Origin: Berberis thunbergii
Taxonomy: Eukaryota; Streptophyta; Magnoliopsida; Ranunculales; Berberidaceae
Assembly (NCBI GenBank): GCA_003290165.1
Contig: QNQO01001864.1
Coordinates: forward strand, 124,001-188,000
Direction of reading: 5' to 3'
DNA length: 64,000 nt
Shown here: piece after piece, positions 11,281 to 22,434 of the stretch
Numbering within the stretch: the first letter of the stretch is position 1
Layout of the letters: the number at the start of each line of letters is the position of its first letter
Notes under the pieces: model-generated
What the model was told of the DNA's origin: nothing
Seen by the model: the letters and a program-made list of their open reading frames with translations, nothing else
The model's database searches: none
Made by a program: the position numbers and the translations under genes

Positions 11281-12430
11281 AGAAATAAGAATCAACTATA
11301 TACACCACATTTATAGAATCAACATATCTTGTCAAGTGATTTTCTACTTTGTTCTTCTCACGACACTCTGAATGCATCCAAGGAACTCTTAAGTTAATCA
11401 AATCAATATAGATTGGGGTTTAAATGTTGTATAATTTGTTTTTACACAACTTTTCATGATAAGAAATGAAAACTATCTCCACAACCCAGATAGGTGGGAA
11501 GTTCCCTACTAAAGGTAAAAAATGCATGGTAAGCAATGGCAATCTGTTGAGCATGGAGATCAGTGTTTTCTTTTCAATAAATGATTTGATGAATAAGTAA
11601 GAGTTGATATGAGGATCAGAAGAGCTAGTACAACATAATCAACTTTGTCAGTTAAGTAGCTTTAGATCATACTTAATATCATTACTTTATAATATAGCAA
11701 TAAAAAATGAAAGGAATGCAATGTAAAGAACCAAATCAAGAATAATAAGGTTGTCAAACCATAAATCACGCCTTTGAAGAACTCCTTGAATGCAAGTATT
11801 ATTTTCAGCACAGGACTTGCATGACAAACTGAATGGAAAAATGTAGCCAAAGACAACTTGCCAACTTCACTTACTGATCCACTCTTCATTGATTCAAAGA
11901 AGATTAGAGAAGCCCATAAACCGTTGTCGGCAAGTCATCCTTGGCTGCACCATACATTCTGAGGCTACATGCAAGGCCATAGCTGAGAATGACCAAAAAG
12001 AAAAGAGAGATGAAATGAAGAACAAAGAGATGAGTGGCTGACTTGAGTATAAGGGTAGGGACAGTCATAATAACATTGGCCTGAACGTCCATTTAATTAA
12101 TTACTCATTCATCAAATTACCCTGCTCATCTCCTAACTCAGTTAATTAAGTTAAGCAACCTAGCTACCAATCTTGAAGAAGAAAATAATAACAATAATAA
12201 TAATTGAAGATCACACACATCTCCTGATGAGTACAAACCTAGCTAATTACATTCTGTTATGAACTGACCTTTTTGTGATGAAGTTTCTGCAGAATTGGAG
12301 AATCAAGCAGTGCACTCTCAGTACCAAGGTCAGAGTGGATGAATTTCTGGATGTTTTGTAACCTGGAAAGACACATTCAAGGCAAGAACAACCAAAGAAA
12401 GTCGAACAAATCAATGAAGACTGATTCTGC
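11281..12430. other. CACTA-1 interior, unidentified exon-like frames
   Basis: Minus-strand frames at 11662-11889 (SGSVSEVGKLSLATFFHSVC), 11904-12092 (YGLACSLRMYGAAKDDL) and near 12290-12345 (SDLGTESALLDSPILQKLHH) have protein-like composition and the same orientation as the cargo. I cannot name them. They may be further captured exons or the 5' part of the transposon's own transcript. Confidence 0.3.
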
Positions 12431-12730
12431 AAACTTGATTATTTGTATTGAATGCTTCTGTAAAAATTACAATGGAAGGATTGAAATGTAAAGGCAGTAT
12501 TCGAGATTGCCACTCTCCTCAATGAGCAAAGCTCAATTGTACTCAGTTATTACAGAAATGAATGAATGCTATTTCCCTTGCTAGTCTATTATTTATAGCA
12601 ACAGAACTAACACTAACAGTAAGTATAACAGAGCACTCTGAGTTAACAGAGCACCTAACAGAATAACTTTACAGACTTCTAACAGCATATAAACTTGCCC
12701 AACTTCACTTGTCTGTTAGTGTTAGAATGG
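12430..12730 (-). mobile_element. Possible Ty1/copia-type solo LTR or LTR remnant
   Basis: Read on the minus strand this segment has repeated TGTTAG blocks at its start, a TATAAATA box (plus 12593-12600) followed by an LTR-like leader, and a pyrimidine-poor end near TTTGCA. The arrangement resembles a short copia LTR. I could not find a convincing target duplication, so this is tentative. Confidence 0.3.
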
Positions 12731-13184
12731 AAATAGAAATGAGAATGATTTGTGTCTTTACCGTCATGCCTCAATTACAAACCATGAATTTTAGATTTAT
12801 GATGGGTAAATAGGCATCTATGTTAGGTAAGGAGGGAAAATCAAACAAATTAATAAAGGGTTGACCATTACAATGGACATTCATAGGGTGTTGAAAAAGA
12901 ATGCCCATTATTATGAAATTTGTAATAGTCATTCTCATTACACCAAATTTATGCCTAACCAAACACATGAATGACTTTAACCATTGTAATGGACATTACC
13001 ATTACAATGATCAACTTTATTCCATTAAGCAACCAAACATGCCCTAAATTTTTAGGGTCTTAGGAGACGGCTCATAAGAATGTTAGAGTCAAAATGCTAT
13101 TCACAATTTATTGGTATTGTGTGGCAGAGTTGCTGAGTTTTATTTCTTTGAGCAACCATCATAATGGCAAGGTCACATTTTTTT

Positions 13185-13406
13185 GGGTTTGTTTGGAAGG
13201 ATAGAAAATACACAAGAATTGAAACTTTTTTCAAGGATTCCATTTTGGAATGAGACCAAAGATTTAGTTTTTCATGAGAGATGAGAAAACTAGTTAGATG
13301 CATGACTATTTTTCCCGTCGTTAAATACACAATCAAACAATGGAAAATTACGTGATATGGGAAGTGGATTCCATTTCACATGAAAAATGACCAACCAAAC
13401 AAACCC
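13185..13406. mobile_element. MITE, probably PIF/Harbinger-like
   Basis: A 222-bp A/T-rich segment starts GGGTTTGTTTGGAAGG and ends CCAACCAAACAAACCC, a terminal inverted repeat of about 15 bp. The flanks are TTT on the left and TTA on the right, compatible with a decayed 3-bp TWA target site. There is no coding capacity. A related motif (AACCAAACATGCCC) at 13031-13045 may mark the end of another MITE whose left end I could not place. Confidence 0.5.
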
Positions 13407-14269
13407 TTAATGAAAATGCCTACAAACCTTATTTTGCGATTTGAGTGACTGGTTTAAAATTTGCTACTAAAGATGCTCTAAAACCTTAATTGCCTTTGGA
13501 AAACAATTTTGTTCATCCACTTTAACAATAGTGAACAATGTCATTCTCATGCATCGACTAATTTATTTTTATTCATATTCCACTCATTCACTTTATATTT
13601 TTGTAGTTTTAGCAAATAGTCATTGCTTTCCTCCAACCCACCACCCCAAAAAAAAACACTTTTTCCTCAAAGAATTTGTTGGTACTCGAATCCGCAGGAA
13701 AAATCGTGGATTTTTGTATTAAAACAAAAAACCACTCCGTCACGGATGACGTTATCCGCCCCGCCCCAATACACTCATTCACCTAAATCTCGTCACTGAG
13801 TAAATCAAGCCACTTAATTCACAATGACCAAACACTCAAAAAAAAAAAAAACGTTGGCATTCACATTTCAATCAAACTCATGTATGATAACTTTTTCCTC
13901 CAAAGTTCAATATTTTTCATCTTTGATTCTTTTGATTCACTTTGATTCATTCATAACATCTTAATAGAAAGCCAAAGATATTCTCTTAAAAGTTTGATTA
14001 TCCGGTTCAATTCAATCACAATAAAACTTAGTTTTTCCATAAAGCTTTCAAATGAAACCCCACTCAACCCAATTGTATACACTACTTTTAAACTCTATCA
14101 GAAATCAACTTGTGCTATTTAGGCCTGCTTCATTATCAATGAGACATATAATCAATTTTATTTTTTTTGCCATTTTTGATAAGAATAAGAATATTGCCAA
14201 AAGGAGATTGATTCCACCTTTTAAGTTTCATGCTAGTTAGGTCAGACATAAATAAATAAAAAATCATCG

Positions 14270-14353
14270 AACCCTAATTTCATCATAAATAAAAGAGAAC
14301 CCTAATTTCATCATAAATAAAAGAGAACCCTAATTTGATCATAAATAAAAGAG
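14270..14353. repeat. Three 28-bp tandem repeats
   Basis: Three copies of a 28-bp unit (aaccctaatttcatcat followed by aaataaaagag) occur with one substitution in the third copy. It lies just inside the right end of CACTA-1, in the region expected to hold the element's promoter and leader on the minus strand. Confidence 0.9.
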
Positions 14354-14600
14354 AGAGTACCTGTTCGGTTGCAGTGGCTGATCGATTTTGAAGTCGAGGG
14401 AAGTCGATGGAGGAGTAGGGAAGTCGAGGGAGCAGGGAAGGAGGGGAGGAGGGAAGTCGAGGGAGGGAGCAGGGAAGGAGAAGGAGCAGGGAAGTCGAGT
14501 CAAGGGAGGGAGCAGGGAAAGAGACGATGTCGAGTGGAGGGGAGCTTCGTTTTTGTCGAGGGAAGTCAAATGGAGGGAAGGTCGAGTGCCAAAATAGCCT
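14354..14600. repeat. Purine-rich GAGGGAAGTCGA block, likely leader of CACTA-1
   Basis: Degenerate repeats of gtcgagggaag and agcagggaaggag run for about 220 bp. On the minus strand this is a pyrimidine-rich CTTCCCTCGAC tract, as seen in plant 5' leaders. Open frames of 69-128 residues on both strands arise from the low complexity and I reject them as proteins. Confidence 0.6.
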
Positions 14601-14624
14601 GCCCAATTTTTTTTCCAGCTTTTC

Positions 14625-14965
14625 ATGTAGCCACGGTTTTGAGCCATTGCTAAAGCTAGCCACGGTTTAGAACCGTTGCTAATTTTTTTTTGCAACGGTT
14701 TGGAGCCTTTGCTAGATCTAGCCACGGTTTAGAACCGTTGCTAAATTTTTTTGTTGCAACGGTTTTGAGCCGTTGCAAAAAATATCCACGGTCTGGAGCC
14801 GTTGCTACTAATAGCCACGGTTTTTAACCGTGCCAAATATACCAACGGTTTTAAACCGTGGCCAGGATTTTTTTACCCACGGTTTTAAGCCGTTGGTACT
14901 TATAGCTACGATTTTTAGCCGTTGCAAATACACCAACGGTTTAAAACCGTGGCCAGCTCGACGTA
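14625..14965. repeat. CACTA-1 right subterminal palindrome array
   Basis: About twelve copies of the CCACGG / CCGTTG palindromic motif alternate in arrangement up to 25 bp from the right terminus. The palindrome is the same as at the left end, as in TNPA-binding subterminal regions of En/Spm elements. Confidence 0.85.
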
Positions 14966-14990
14966 GCTAAACTGCCGTTTTGGTGTAGTT

Positions 14991-16219
14991 AAAGGCCACA
15001 ATTGAGTTTGATAGAAGATGGAAATCATACCTAAAGTGTTTGGAATATGTCTGAATAGTTTGGTATCCCTAGAAGGAGTACTTTGTCAGTGCATGGACCG
15101 ATACATTTTGGCCAACGGACAACCGATCGAGTTGAAGGTGCACGCTCAAAGTTGAAGCACTCGTTGGAAAATTCACTAGCTGCATTCTTGAATGTCTAGA
15201 CAAAGATGCATGATATGATCAAAATCCAACTGGTAGAGATAGAATCGTCATTTCAACATAGTCTGATGAAGGTGAAGACTAACCATATGTTTAGTTTATT
15301 TGGCTTTCTTCATGGGTCGGTGTCGTACAAGGCTATTGATACGATCAATTAAGAAATTCGAAGGTGTGAAAATGTGGGCATTGACCCTGTTAAGTGTGGT
15401 TGTGTGCTTCAAACCACTCATGGATTATCTTGTGCTCATGAACTTACAAGTTATCTAATTCCCACAGGACAAATTCCAGTAAGCACCATAGACAAGTATT
15501 GGGTTCAACTTGGCACAATACCTATTCGTCAATGTGGGGATGTGATTATAGACCCAAAGGTCGACACCCGTATGAATAGGTTTAACGATTAACCTCATGA
15601 TCAGAAGTTGGTGATGAAAAGGAAGCTTATAGAGTTGAGTTCCCGAGTGACAGTGTAATGATTGAACCATTAGCACTTGTGGCTGGAAAGGGGGGACCTA
15701 AAAAGAAGAAGTTGGCTAAGCACAAGAGGTCCACAAAAAGGGATCCATCGGGACATGGATACGTCATGACCCAAGAAGAAATGAAAGGTAATAGAAAGAA
15801 GTTGTCAAACAAAAAGAAGAAGCAAAAAATTCGTAACAATTGATTGATGAGCTAAATTCTGTCTTGGATACGAGATTATATAGACAACATCGAGAACGTT
15901 CCAGGCGATGGAAATTATGGCTTTCGATGCATAGCCAAATTCCTACATTACGACGATGAAAACGGTTGGAAATAGGTACGGAAAGACCTACTGATGGAGC
16001 TTGAAAGTAATGAACAGTTGTAGGCTGTAATGTGGCATGAGTCAGGGGTCAAGGTTGTTAAGGATGCTTTGCTAACTCTTAAAGGCCAGGTGCGGATAAA
16101 CAACAAAAACTGGTTTATGGACTCTGATATGTTAGAACTAGCAACCAACCATTACCAGTGTGTCTTTGTTTTATATGGAAACCAAAACACGAACTGTTTT
16201 CCATATATTTACTCGACAC
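14991..16219 (+). pseudogene. MULE transposase C-terminus fused to OTU protease, piece 2 of 3
   Basis: The frames include EFDRRWKSYLKCLEYV, KLKHSLENSLAAFLNVW and then CGCVLQTTHGLSCAHELTSY, the CxC...HGLPCAHE region that ends MULE/FAR1-type transposases. A basic linker (GGPKKKKLAKHKRS) follows, then an OTU-like domain: NIENVPGDGNYGFRCIAKFL, then TLKGQVRINNKNWFMDSDML. In OTU cysteine proteases the core is GDGNCGFR, and here the catalytic cysteine position reads tyrosine. Several stops and frameshifts are present. The coding sequence stops at ...NTNCFPYIYS, where an LTR element begins at 16220, and resumes near 27131. Confidence 0.8.
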
Positions 16220-18191
16220 TGATAATCACGTAATTAATACATAATATATCCCTTAATTTATATATATTAGTGTTTCGATTATTATATTTTATTCTAATTA
16301 TTTCGTTTTCATGTCTTTGTAGATATTTAACCGTGAACAATGAACTCTCATTAAGGTGACAATTTGAGGAATAATCAATTGATTGATTCTAGTAGTGGTA
16401 CAAAGTAGCGGATTACATGTCTAAACCTAACCCAAACAAACCTAGGTCCACCGAATTTAACCTAAGTCCAAGCCCAAAAGTTAACCTAAAAACCCAAACC
16501 CAACCTAACAAGGAGAACCCTATTTATGCTTCCTCTGTCATCTTCTCCTCCTTCTTTCCTCCTTTTGGAGGATTCTCTCCCTTTCCACGTTTCTTTTCTC
16601 CTCCTCTCTTTTTCCAGCCACCACGCAACATCCACCCTACCGGCGATCCTCGCTCGATAGGAGGACCGACAACGCGATCATCCCGCCATCACCACCTCTT
16701 ACGCGTCCTCCATAGCCTCACGTCCTCACACACAAAATAGGGAACACCTCCCTATCCTCCCCATCATTCTCCTCTCCCTCTCTCCATTCCTTCATTTCAT
16801 CCAAAAAAGCCATCACCGCCCTCTTCTTCCCCTGTTTTCATATTTCTCTCTTCACCTCGTCACCGTTTTCACAGTCACAGAAACACGACATCTCTCTCTG
16901 TTCCTTCATCTCAACACCACCACCATCACTGGCCAAGCAACACCGTCACACAGTTCACGTCCCTGATTTCTCCACACCCGCAACATCCCTATCTCACGGC
17001 TATTCCTTGCAACCTCTTCCAACCACCTTGCCTTCCTTTCTGTCGCCGCTCTCGTCTCTCTCTCTCGTTTCCCCTCACTCTCTTTCTTTTGCAGGTTCAG
17101 GAAGGAGAACACAGAGCAAGAACAGGCACAGAAACATGGAGCACCTCCCTGCTCCCCCGTTCTCTTCCTCCTTTCGCCCCCTTTCTCTCTCGTATCTTCG
17201 ACAATTGGTATTCATCTCTCTTGTAGGTACAACAAATATGAAGCTTAGCGGAGGAAGCAACGCAAAGTGTGGCTCATTAGGGCCGAAGTGCACAGTCTTT
17301 TGGCCGGGAACCAACGACTTTCAAATCAGTTGGCTATTCGCACCCTGCATTTCTGCTTTGTACCACCGCACAGTCATTATTTACAGTTCAGCCTGTTCGC
17401 ACCCCCAATTTCTGTCAGAGCCACCACAGTCCACCAACAGCTTTTTCTTGAGATGTTTGTTCATGCAGAGATGAATTCCACCTACAATAGTGCTGTGACC
17501 ACCGCCACCATGATCTTCTAGACCCCGCTCTGAGGTGAAAATGAAACCACAGGGTTTCCTAGAGTTTGTCATATCTGAATTTATTGTTTTCTATATACTT
17601 GAACATTAAATACATTTGATTTATATCAGGAGTAATTATCTAGACTAATTGGTAGTTGGAAGTTTCCTTTGTTGATAATCGAAGCATGCTTTAATCAATT
17701 AATTTGAATCTGTGATTATGTGTGCCGTAAGAAGAGATGCAATGCTAGGGGTTTAGAATTAGTTAAAATAAACCTGTGATTGTGTGTGCTGTAGAAAGAC
17801 ATTCAATGCTAGGGGGTTTATGCCTTTGCTAAAATCAATTGCGAACTTAGATTGATCTTTAGATTAATCGTGTTGATTCTTGAAAACAATAATTTGGATT
17901 ACACAAATCTTGAAAAACCTGTGGTGGATTCGATGTCTCGGTCCACTCTCATATCATCATATCAGTTTAGTCTTTAAGTGTTAAATTTCATTCTCTTAAT
18001 TTAGTAATTTACATCTGTTGTAACCCTCAACTCTAAATTAGTTTAAATAAGTCTTAGAATTTGACTGTCTCATCAATCCTCGTGGGATCGACTCGTATTT
18101 GCCATTGTCCACCAATTAGACAGTTGTGTACTTGCGGTATTACAAGTAGGGTTTATTAAATTATTAATTTAGGTTAATAAAATCTCCACCA
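16220..18191 (+). repeat. 5' LTR of the Athila-like element
   Basis: It starts TGATAATCACGTAATTAATA and ends CTCCACCA (TG...CA). The first 100 bp differ from the 3' LTR at about four positions. A block of roughly 30-40 bp near 17620 is missing relative to the 3' LTR (compare 26450-26500). Two small open frames (16417-16740, 17007-17474) lie wholly in the LTR and are not likely genes. Confidence 0.82.
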
Positions 18192-18197
18192 AGTTTT

Positions 18198-18215
18198 TGG
18201 CGCTGTTGTCGGGGA
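18198..18215 (+). other. Primer binding site, tRNA-Asp type
   Basis: The sequence TGGCGCTGTTGTCGGGGA differs by two C-to-T changes from the complement of the plant tRNA-Asp 3' end. It begins six bases after the LTR end. Confidence 0.8.
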
Positions 18216-19180
18216 TTGTAACGATACAATCGAAATCTAGGGTTGTTTTTGCTAGTTTATAAATTAGGTTTAATTTTATTTTTAGGAACAGTGTTACGAG
18301 TTACTTTCTTATTTATTTTATTTGCTTGAGTTTGAATATTTTTGCATTTATTTTGCAGGCGGTCACACACATAGGAGCTCAAGTGGGAGCGAAGTGAAAT
18401 ATTGTGATTCACAAGGAAACTCTCAGAAATCGACTTCTACCCTGCATCACAAGTAACCCAAAAGAAGTTCACACCCGGAGGTAACTTCAACCCACCGCAT
18501 CTTCACGCGGTTTCTGTGTAATCACTTGTGTTTAACTTGTTCTAGGTAGTATTGTATGCAAATTTAAATAGTGGCAGGATTGAATTGAAACTTCTGTGCC
18601 CTCTCCCGCAGATAGGTTAATCACCATTTATTTTAGGATTAGGAACCTAGGCATTCACTATTTAAAATTTTTAGCAAAATAATTATCTAGGACATGTGTG
18701 ACGCTCATAGGGACCCTCTTTGAACATTTGATAGCTTAAAGTGGTCGAGTGAAGGAACATATCCCATCTTGGAACATTTCTTGAACTGGCATTTCACTTT
18801 GAGATAGAGAGTGAAAAAAGAGGTAGGAGCAACTCTGTAGTGGCGGATTGATAGAAAATTACTGTGTCTCTCCCACGGTTAGGTAAGTTAAATTGAATTT
18901 GAACCCTGCATTAGTAAAGAAAATTTCTAGGGCCGTCTGCCATTTATTTTGTTTGTGCATCATTTAGGTGCCACTTAGGGTTCCGTTGTTTTTATTTTTT
19001 AGAGTTTGGTCATCTTCATATAGCGGTTAGGTTTGCATAAAAACATTAAATTAAAAAAAACAATTGAAGCCTGTTTATGAGTGTTGACTTTGAACCTTCA
19101 ATATCCTTGTCCGACAAGACTTCGAGGAGTTATTTGAAGTTCTCATTACCTATTTAGGTTCATCATCCTTGTCCACTAAG

Positions 19181-22100
19181 ATGGCTAAGGGGAAGACCTT
19201 TAAGGATTACTTCGCCCCTCTTACTAGTAGTGCTCCGTTTTGCATTGTCTTACCTGAGACAAATGCAAACAGTTTTGAACTCAAATCATCTATTATTCAT
19301 CTACTGCCTTCTTTTTATGGTTTTGAGAAAGAAAACCCTTATCTTCATGTCAAAGAGTTTCTTGACATCTGCGCCACCCTGAAGTACCAGAACTTTTTTG
19401 ACGATTTGGTCCTCTTACGTTGTTTCCATTTTCTTTGAAAGATAAGGCAAAATCTTGGTTAAATGCACTAGAGACAGGATCCATCACATCATGGGATGCG
19501 TTGTCACGAAAGTTCTTGACAAAGTACTTCCCCATTCATAAAACGAATGCCCTCCGACGAGATTTATCTAATTTTCAACAAAAGAGAGCGAACGTTTCTA
19601 TGAATGTTGTAAAAGGTTCAATGAGCTCATTGTCAGGTGTCCCCATCACAGATTTTAGAAGTGGCGGCTAGTTCAATACTTCAAATACGGTTTAACTCCT
19701 CAAAACCGTCGTATGATTAATGCTACTAGTGGTGGGTCATTAATGAAGATCAGTGTCAATGAGATATGGGAATTCTTTGAGACGCTTTTCAAAAATTCTT
19801 AGCAATGGAATTATTCAAGGAGTCTGATAGGCGTAAGGGCGGTATATATGAAGTTAGAGGTACGTCTGTCCACCCCCCTTCTACCTCAAAGTTAGAGACG
19901 ACTATTATGACCATGACTTAAAAGATAAATGCACTTTTGAATTTGACTCAACCCGCACTTCCTGTAAACGCTTTATTTGAAGTTTATGTTACATGTTTGA
20001 GTCTTGATCATTCAATCAGTGTTCTAAAAAGCGCTAGGCGGTGGGCGGGCGGGAAGCAGGTGCCTAGGCGATCTTAGGTTTTGTATTATAACTTTAAGAA
20101 TTTACAAAAGTTAAGCATAATACCTTATCAATTACATTCAATTTAATGCCAAGATACATATGCAAAATTTAAAAACATGAAAAATTAACAATCATGAACA
20201 AAATTTATTAAAACTCAAATGACTAAAGTTGGTCATGGTGGGTACTTTATACAAAGTTGAATTTGTATCCAAACCTACTCTTATATTTTTCTTCAAATTT
20301 CATGAATAACCTAAGTCATGTTTGATAAAATCTACATTACTAAAATTGGTATCGGCAGATCCTTTGAGAATTCCATTAAGTAATCATCCTTTGCTACATT
20401 CAGACATATACTGAATAAAAAATAATTAAATTGTTTATTTCCAAAAAATAGAAAAGAAAAATAAAATAAGAACACAATCAACCTTATTAAAAAAAAAACT
20501 CGCCCAGACCTGCCCAAAACCCGCCTAGCCGTTCATCTTGGTGTTTTTCTAATGCCTAGGCCGATTTTTAGATCACTGCATTCAATAGCTAATTGTGACT
20601 TGCAAAACTATTATCATGCATACTATGCTGAGCAAGTCAACTCTTTTAATGCGATGCGGCGACCTGACAATAATCCGCAACGTAACTATTACAATTCAGG
20701 GTTCGCCAAACATCCAAGTTTCTCTTTGGCCCATGGCCCACACCAAGGGGGACCTGTTGTTGTCTCCTTGGCCCATAGCCCTATTAGGCCCCACCTTAAC
20801 CAAGTTCCTCCATCCAACACATCAAGTTTGGAGGAAGTGGTTAATCGATTTTTGCAATGCTCAGAAAGTATAATTGAGCAGAATTCTAAGGACATATCTG
20901 AGTTGAAAACCACGACTCAACATCAATCTCAAGCCCTCAATAGACTTGAGATAGCTGTGAGTAAGATTACTCAGTCTTTTTCTGAGAGAGAGCTAGGGAG
21001 ATTTCCTAGTCAACCTATTCCAAATCTGAATGGTCAATTCGCAATTGGTAGTACATCTGAGTCACGCCATGAAGATGTCCAATCTATTACTACCCTTAGG
21101 AGTGGAAAACATGTTGACAATCGGGTACAAGTGCCCGATTTGAGTGTCGTTGCATTTCGGTCTAAGTCAAAGCAGGTTACATCTCCATCTGACAAGGAGG
21201 CTGATAAAGCCTCACTTTCTAAAGATGTGTCTCTTGACTGTGACCCCACTCATGCATCATATTTGCCTAGGGCACCGTTTCCATCACGGTTAGCTCTGAC
21301 AAAGAAATGAACAAATGCTAATGATGTAATGGAAAATTTTAAACAAGTTCACATTAATATTCCATTGCTCGATGCTATTAAGCAAGTTCCTATCTATGCC
21401 AAATTTTTAAGGATCTTTGCACACAGAAGCGAAAACTACATGTGCAAAAGAGAGTCTTCCTTGCTGAACAAGTAAGCTCAATTATTCAACACAGAACTCC
21501 GCCTAAGTATAGAGATCCTGGGTGCCCGACTATTTCTTGTGTTATCGGTGATCATATGATTGATAAGGCATTGTTGGATTTGGGGGTGAGTGTTAATTTG
21601 TTGCCATACTCAGTTTATGAGAAATTAGGTATCGAAAAACTAAAACTAACTAAAGTAACACTGCAACAGACAAATAGGTCAATTAGATTTCCGCGCGGTG
21701 TTATAGAGGATGTGATCATTAAGGTTGAAAATTTTTATTTTCCAATGGACTTCATAGTTCTTAATACACAACCTGTTTACAACCCCTCCAATCACATTCC
21801 AGTTATTTTGGGTCGTCCATTTTATACCACATCTAATGTTATTATTAATTGTAGGAATGGAATCATGAAACTATCATTTAACAACATGACCATCGAACTC
21901 AATGTTTTTAATGTAAGCCAACGGCCTCCTGAGTCTGAGGATGTTTGTGAAGTTAACATGATTGGGAGTTCGGTGGAGAATTTCTTATTCCAGTCTGCAT
22001 CAGATGATCCCTTAGCAGCATGTTTGACTCATTTCGGTGTAGACTTTGATATTGATGATTCCATTAGGGAAGTGAATGCTTTGTTTGATTCAGCCCTTAT

Positions 22101-22434
22101 TATGGATCCGAGTTACACATGGAAGCCTAAAGTGGAACTCCTTCCACTCAGTAAGTCAAAACTGAACCCTTCTGCTGATACTATTGGGCTTTCTGACTCA
22201 TTCCCTTTATCCCCTTTTCATGATGACCCATTTGACATATGTCCTCTTAGTGACTCCTACATGAAGTCTGATTCTCAATATTCTTTGGAGATATTACATC
22301 CCATAGATAGTTTTGATTCCAGGTTTGGGGGTGTTGTTGAGCTATCTCGCTCATCATCTTTGTGCAATTCATTTTGTTATGATAAGCCTATACCACCTGA
22401 TATATCTATAGACATACATTTTTCCATCCCTTAA
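19181..22434 (+). pseudogene. Athila-type gag-protease polyprotein, broken
   Basis: Gag begins MAKGKTFKDYFAPLT. It continues through SIIHLLPSFYGFEKENPYLH and, after a frameshift near 19415, FPFSLKDKAKSWLNALETGS (retrotransposon gag domain). A 562-bp hAT-type element interrupts it at 20017. After this come FNAMRRPDNNPQRNYYNS and a long linker. The retropepsin-like region at 21442-22434 has CVIGDHMIDKALLDLGVSVN and VILGRPFYTTSNVIINCRNG. The active-site triplet reads DLG where most retropepsins have DSG or DTG; DLG is usual in this lineage. Frame breaks are also visible near 19670 and 21405. No reverse transcriptase follows the protease. Confidence 0.8.
20017..20578. mobile_element. Non-autonomous hAT-type element (562 bp) with perfect 8-bp TSD
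   Basis: The left end is CAGTGTTCTAAAAAGCGC. The right end reverse-complemented is CAGTGATCTAAAAATCGG, giving inverted termini of about 15 bp. The flanks are CATTCAAT at 20009-20016 and CATTCAAT at 20579-20586, an exact 8-bp duplication as hAT transposases make. Sub-terminal gcctaggcg blocks at both ends match a common plant hAT non-autonomous group. It has no coding capacity and disrupts gag. Confidence 0.93.

Larger units (their letters stand above)
165..14990. mobile_element. CACTA-1, complete CACTA (En/Spm) transposon with captured host gene pieces
   Basis: The left end reads CACTACACCAAAAACC. The right end, reverse-complemented, reads AACTACACCAAAACGG, so the terminal inverted repeat is about 13 bp with one decayed base. 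The flanks are AAA at 162-164 and AAA at 14991-14993, the 3-bp target duplication expected of CACTA elements. Dense palindromic subterminal repeats sit inside both ends (about 183-730 and 14625-14965). The element is 14.8 kb long. It holds a minus-strand TNPA/Transposase_24-like gene (9577-11280). To the left of that gene are minus-strand exons of a chromomethylase, an RDR, MetE and CCT-gamma. I found no TNPD (Transposase_21) catalytic transposase, so it is probably non-autonomous. It is inserted in a MULE transposase gene. Confidence 0.88.

Noticed and set aside
14283..14725. Overlapping long ORFs on both strands near the right end of CACTA-1
   Set aside because: Low-complexity purine tract plus subterminal repeats; the frames exist on both strands and have no protein family pattern.
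16417..17474. ORFs of 107 and 155 residues
   Set aside because: They lie wholly in the 5' LTR of the Athila-like element, and the 3' LTR copy does not conserve the frames.
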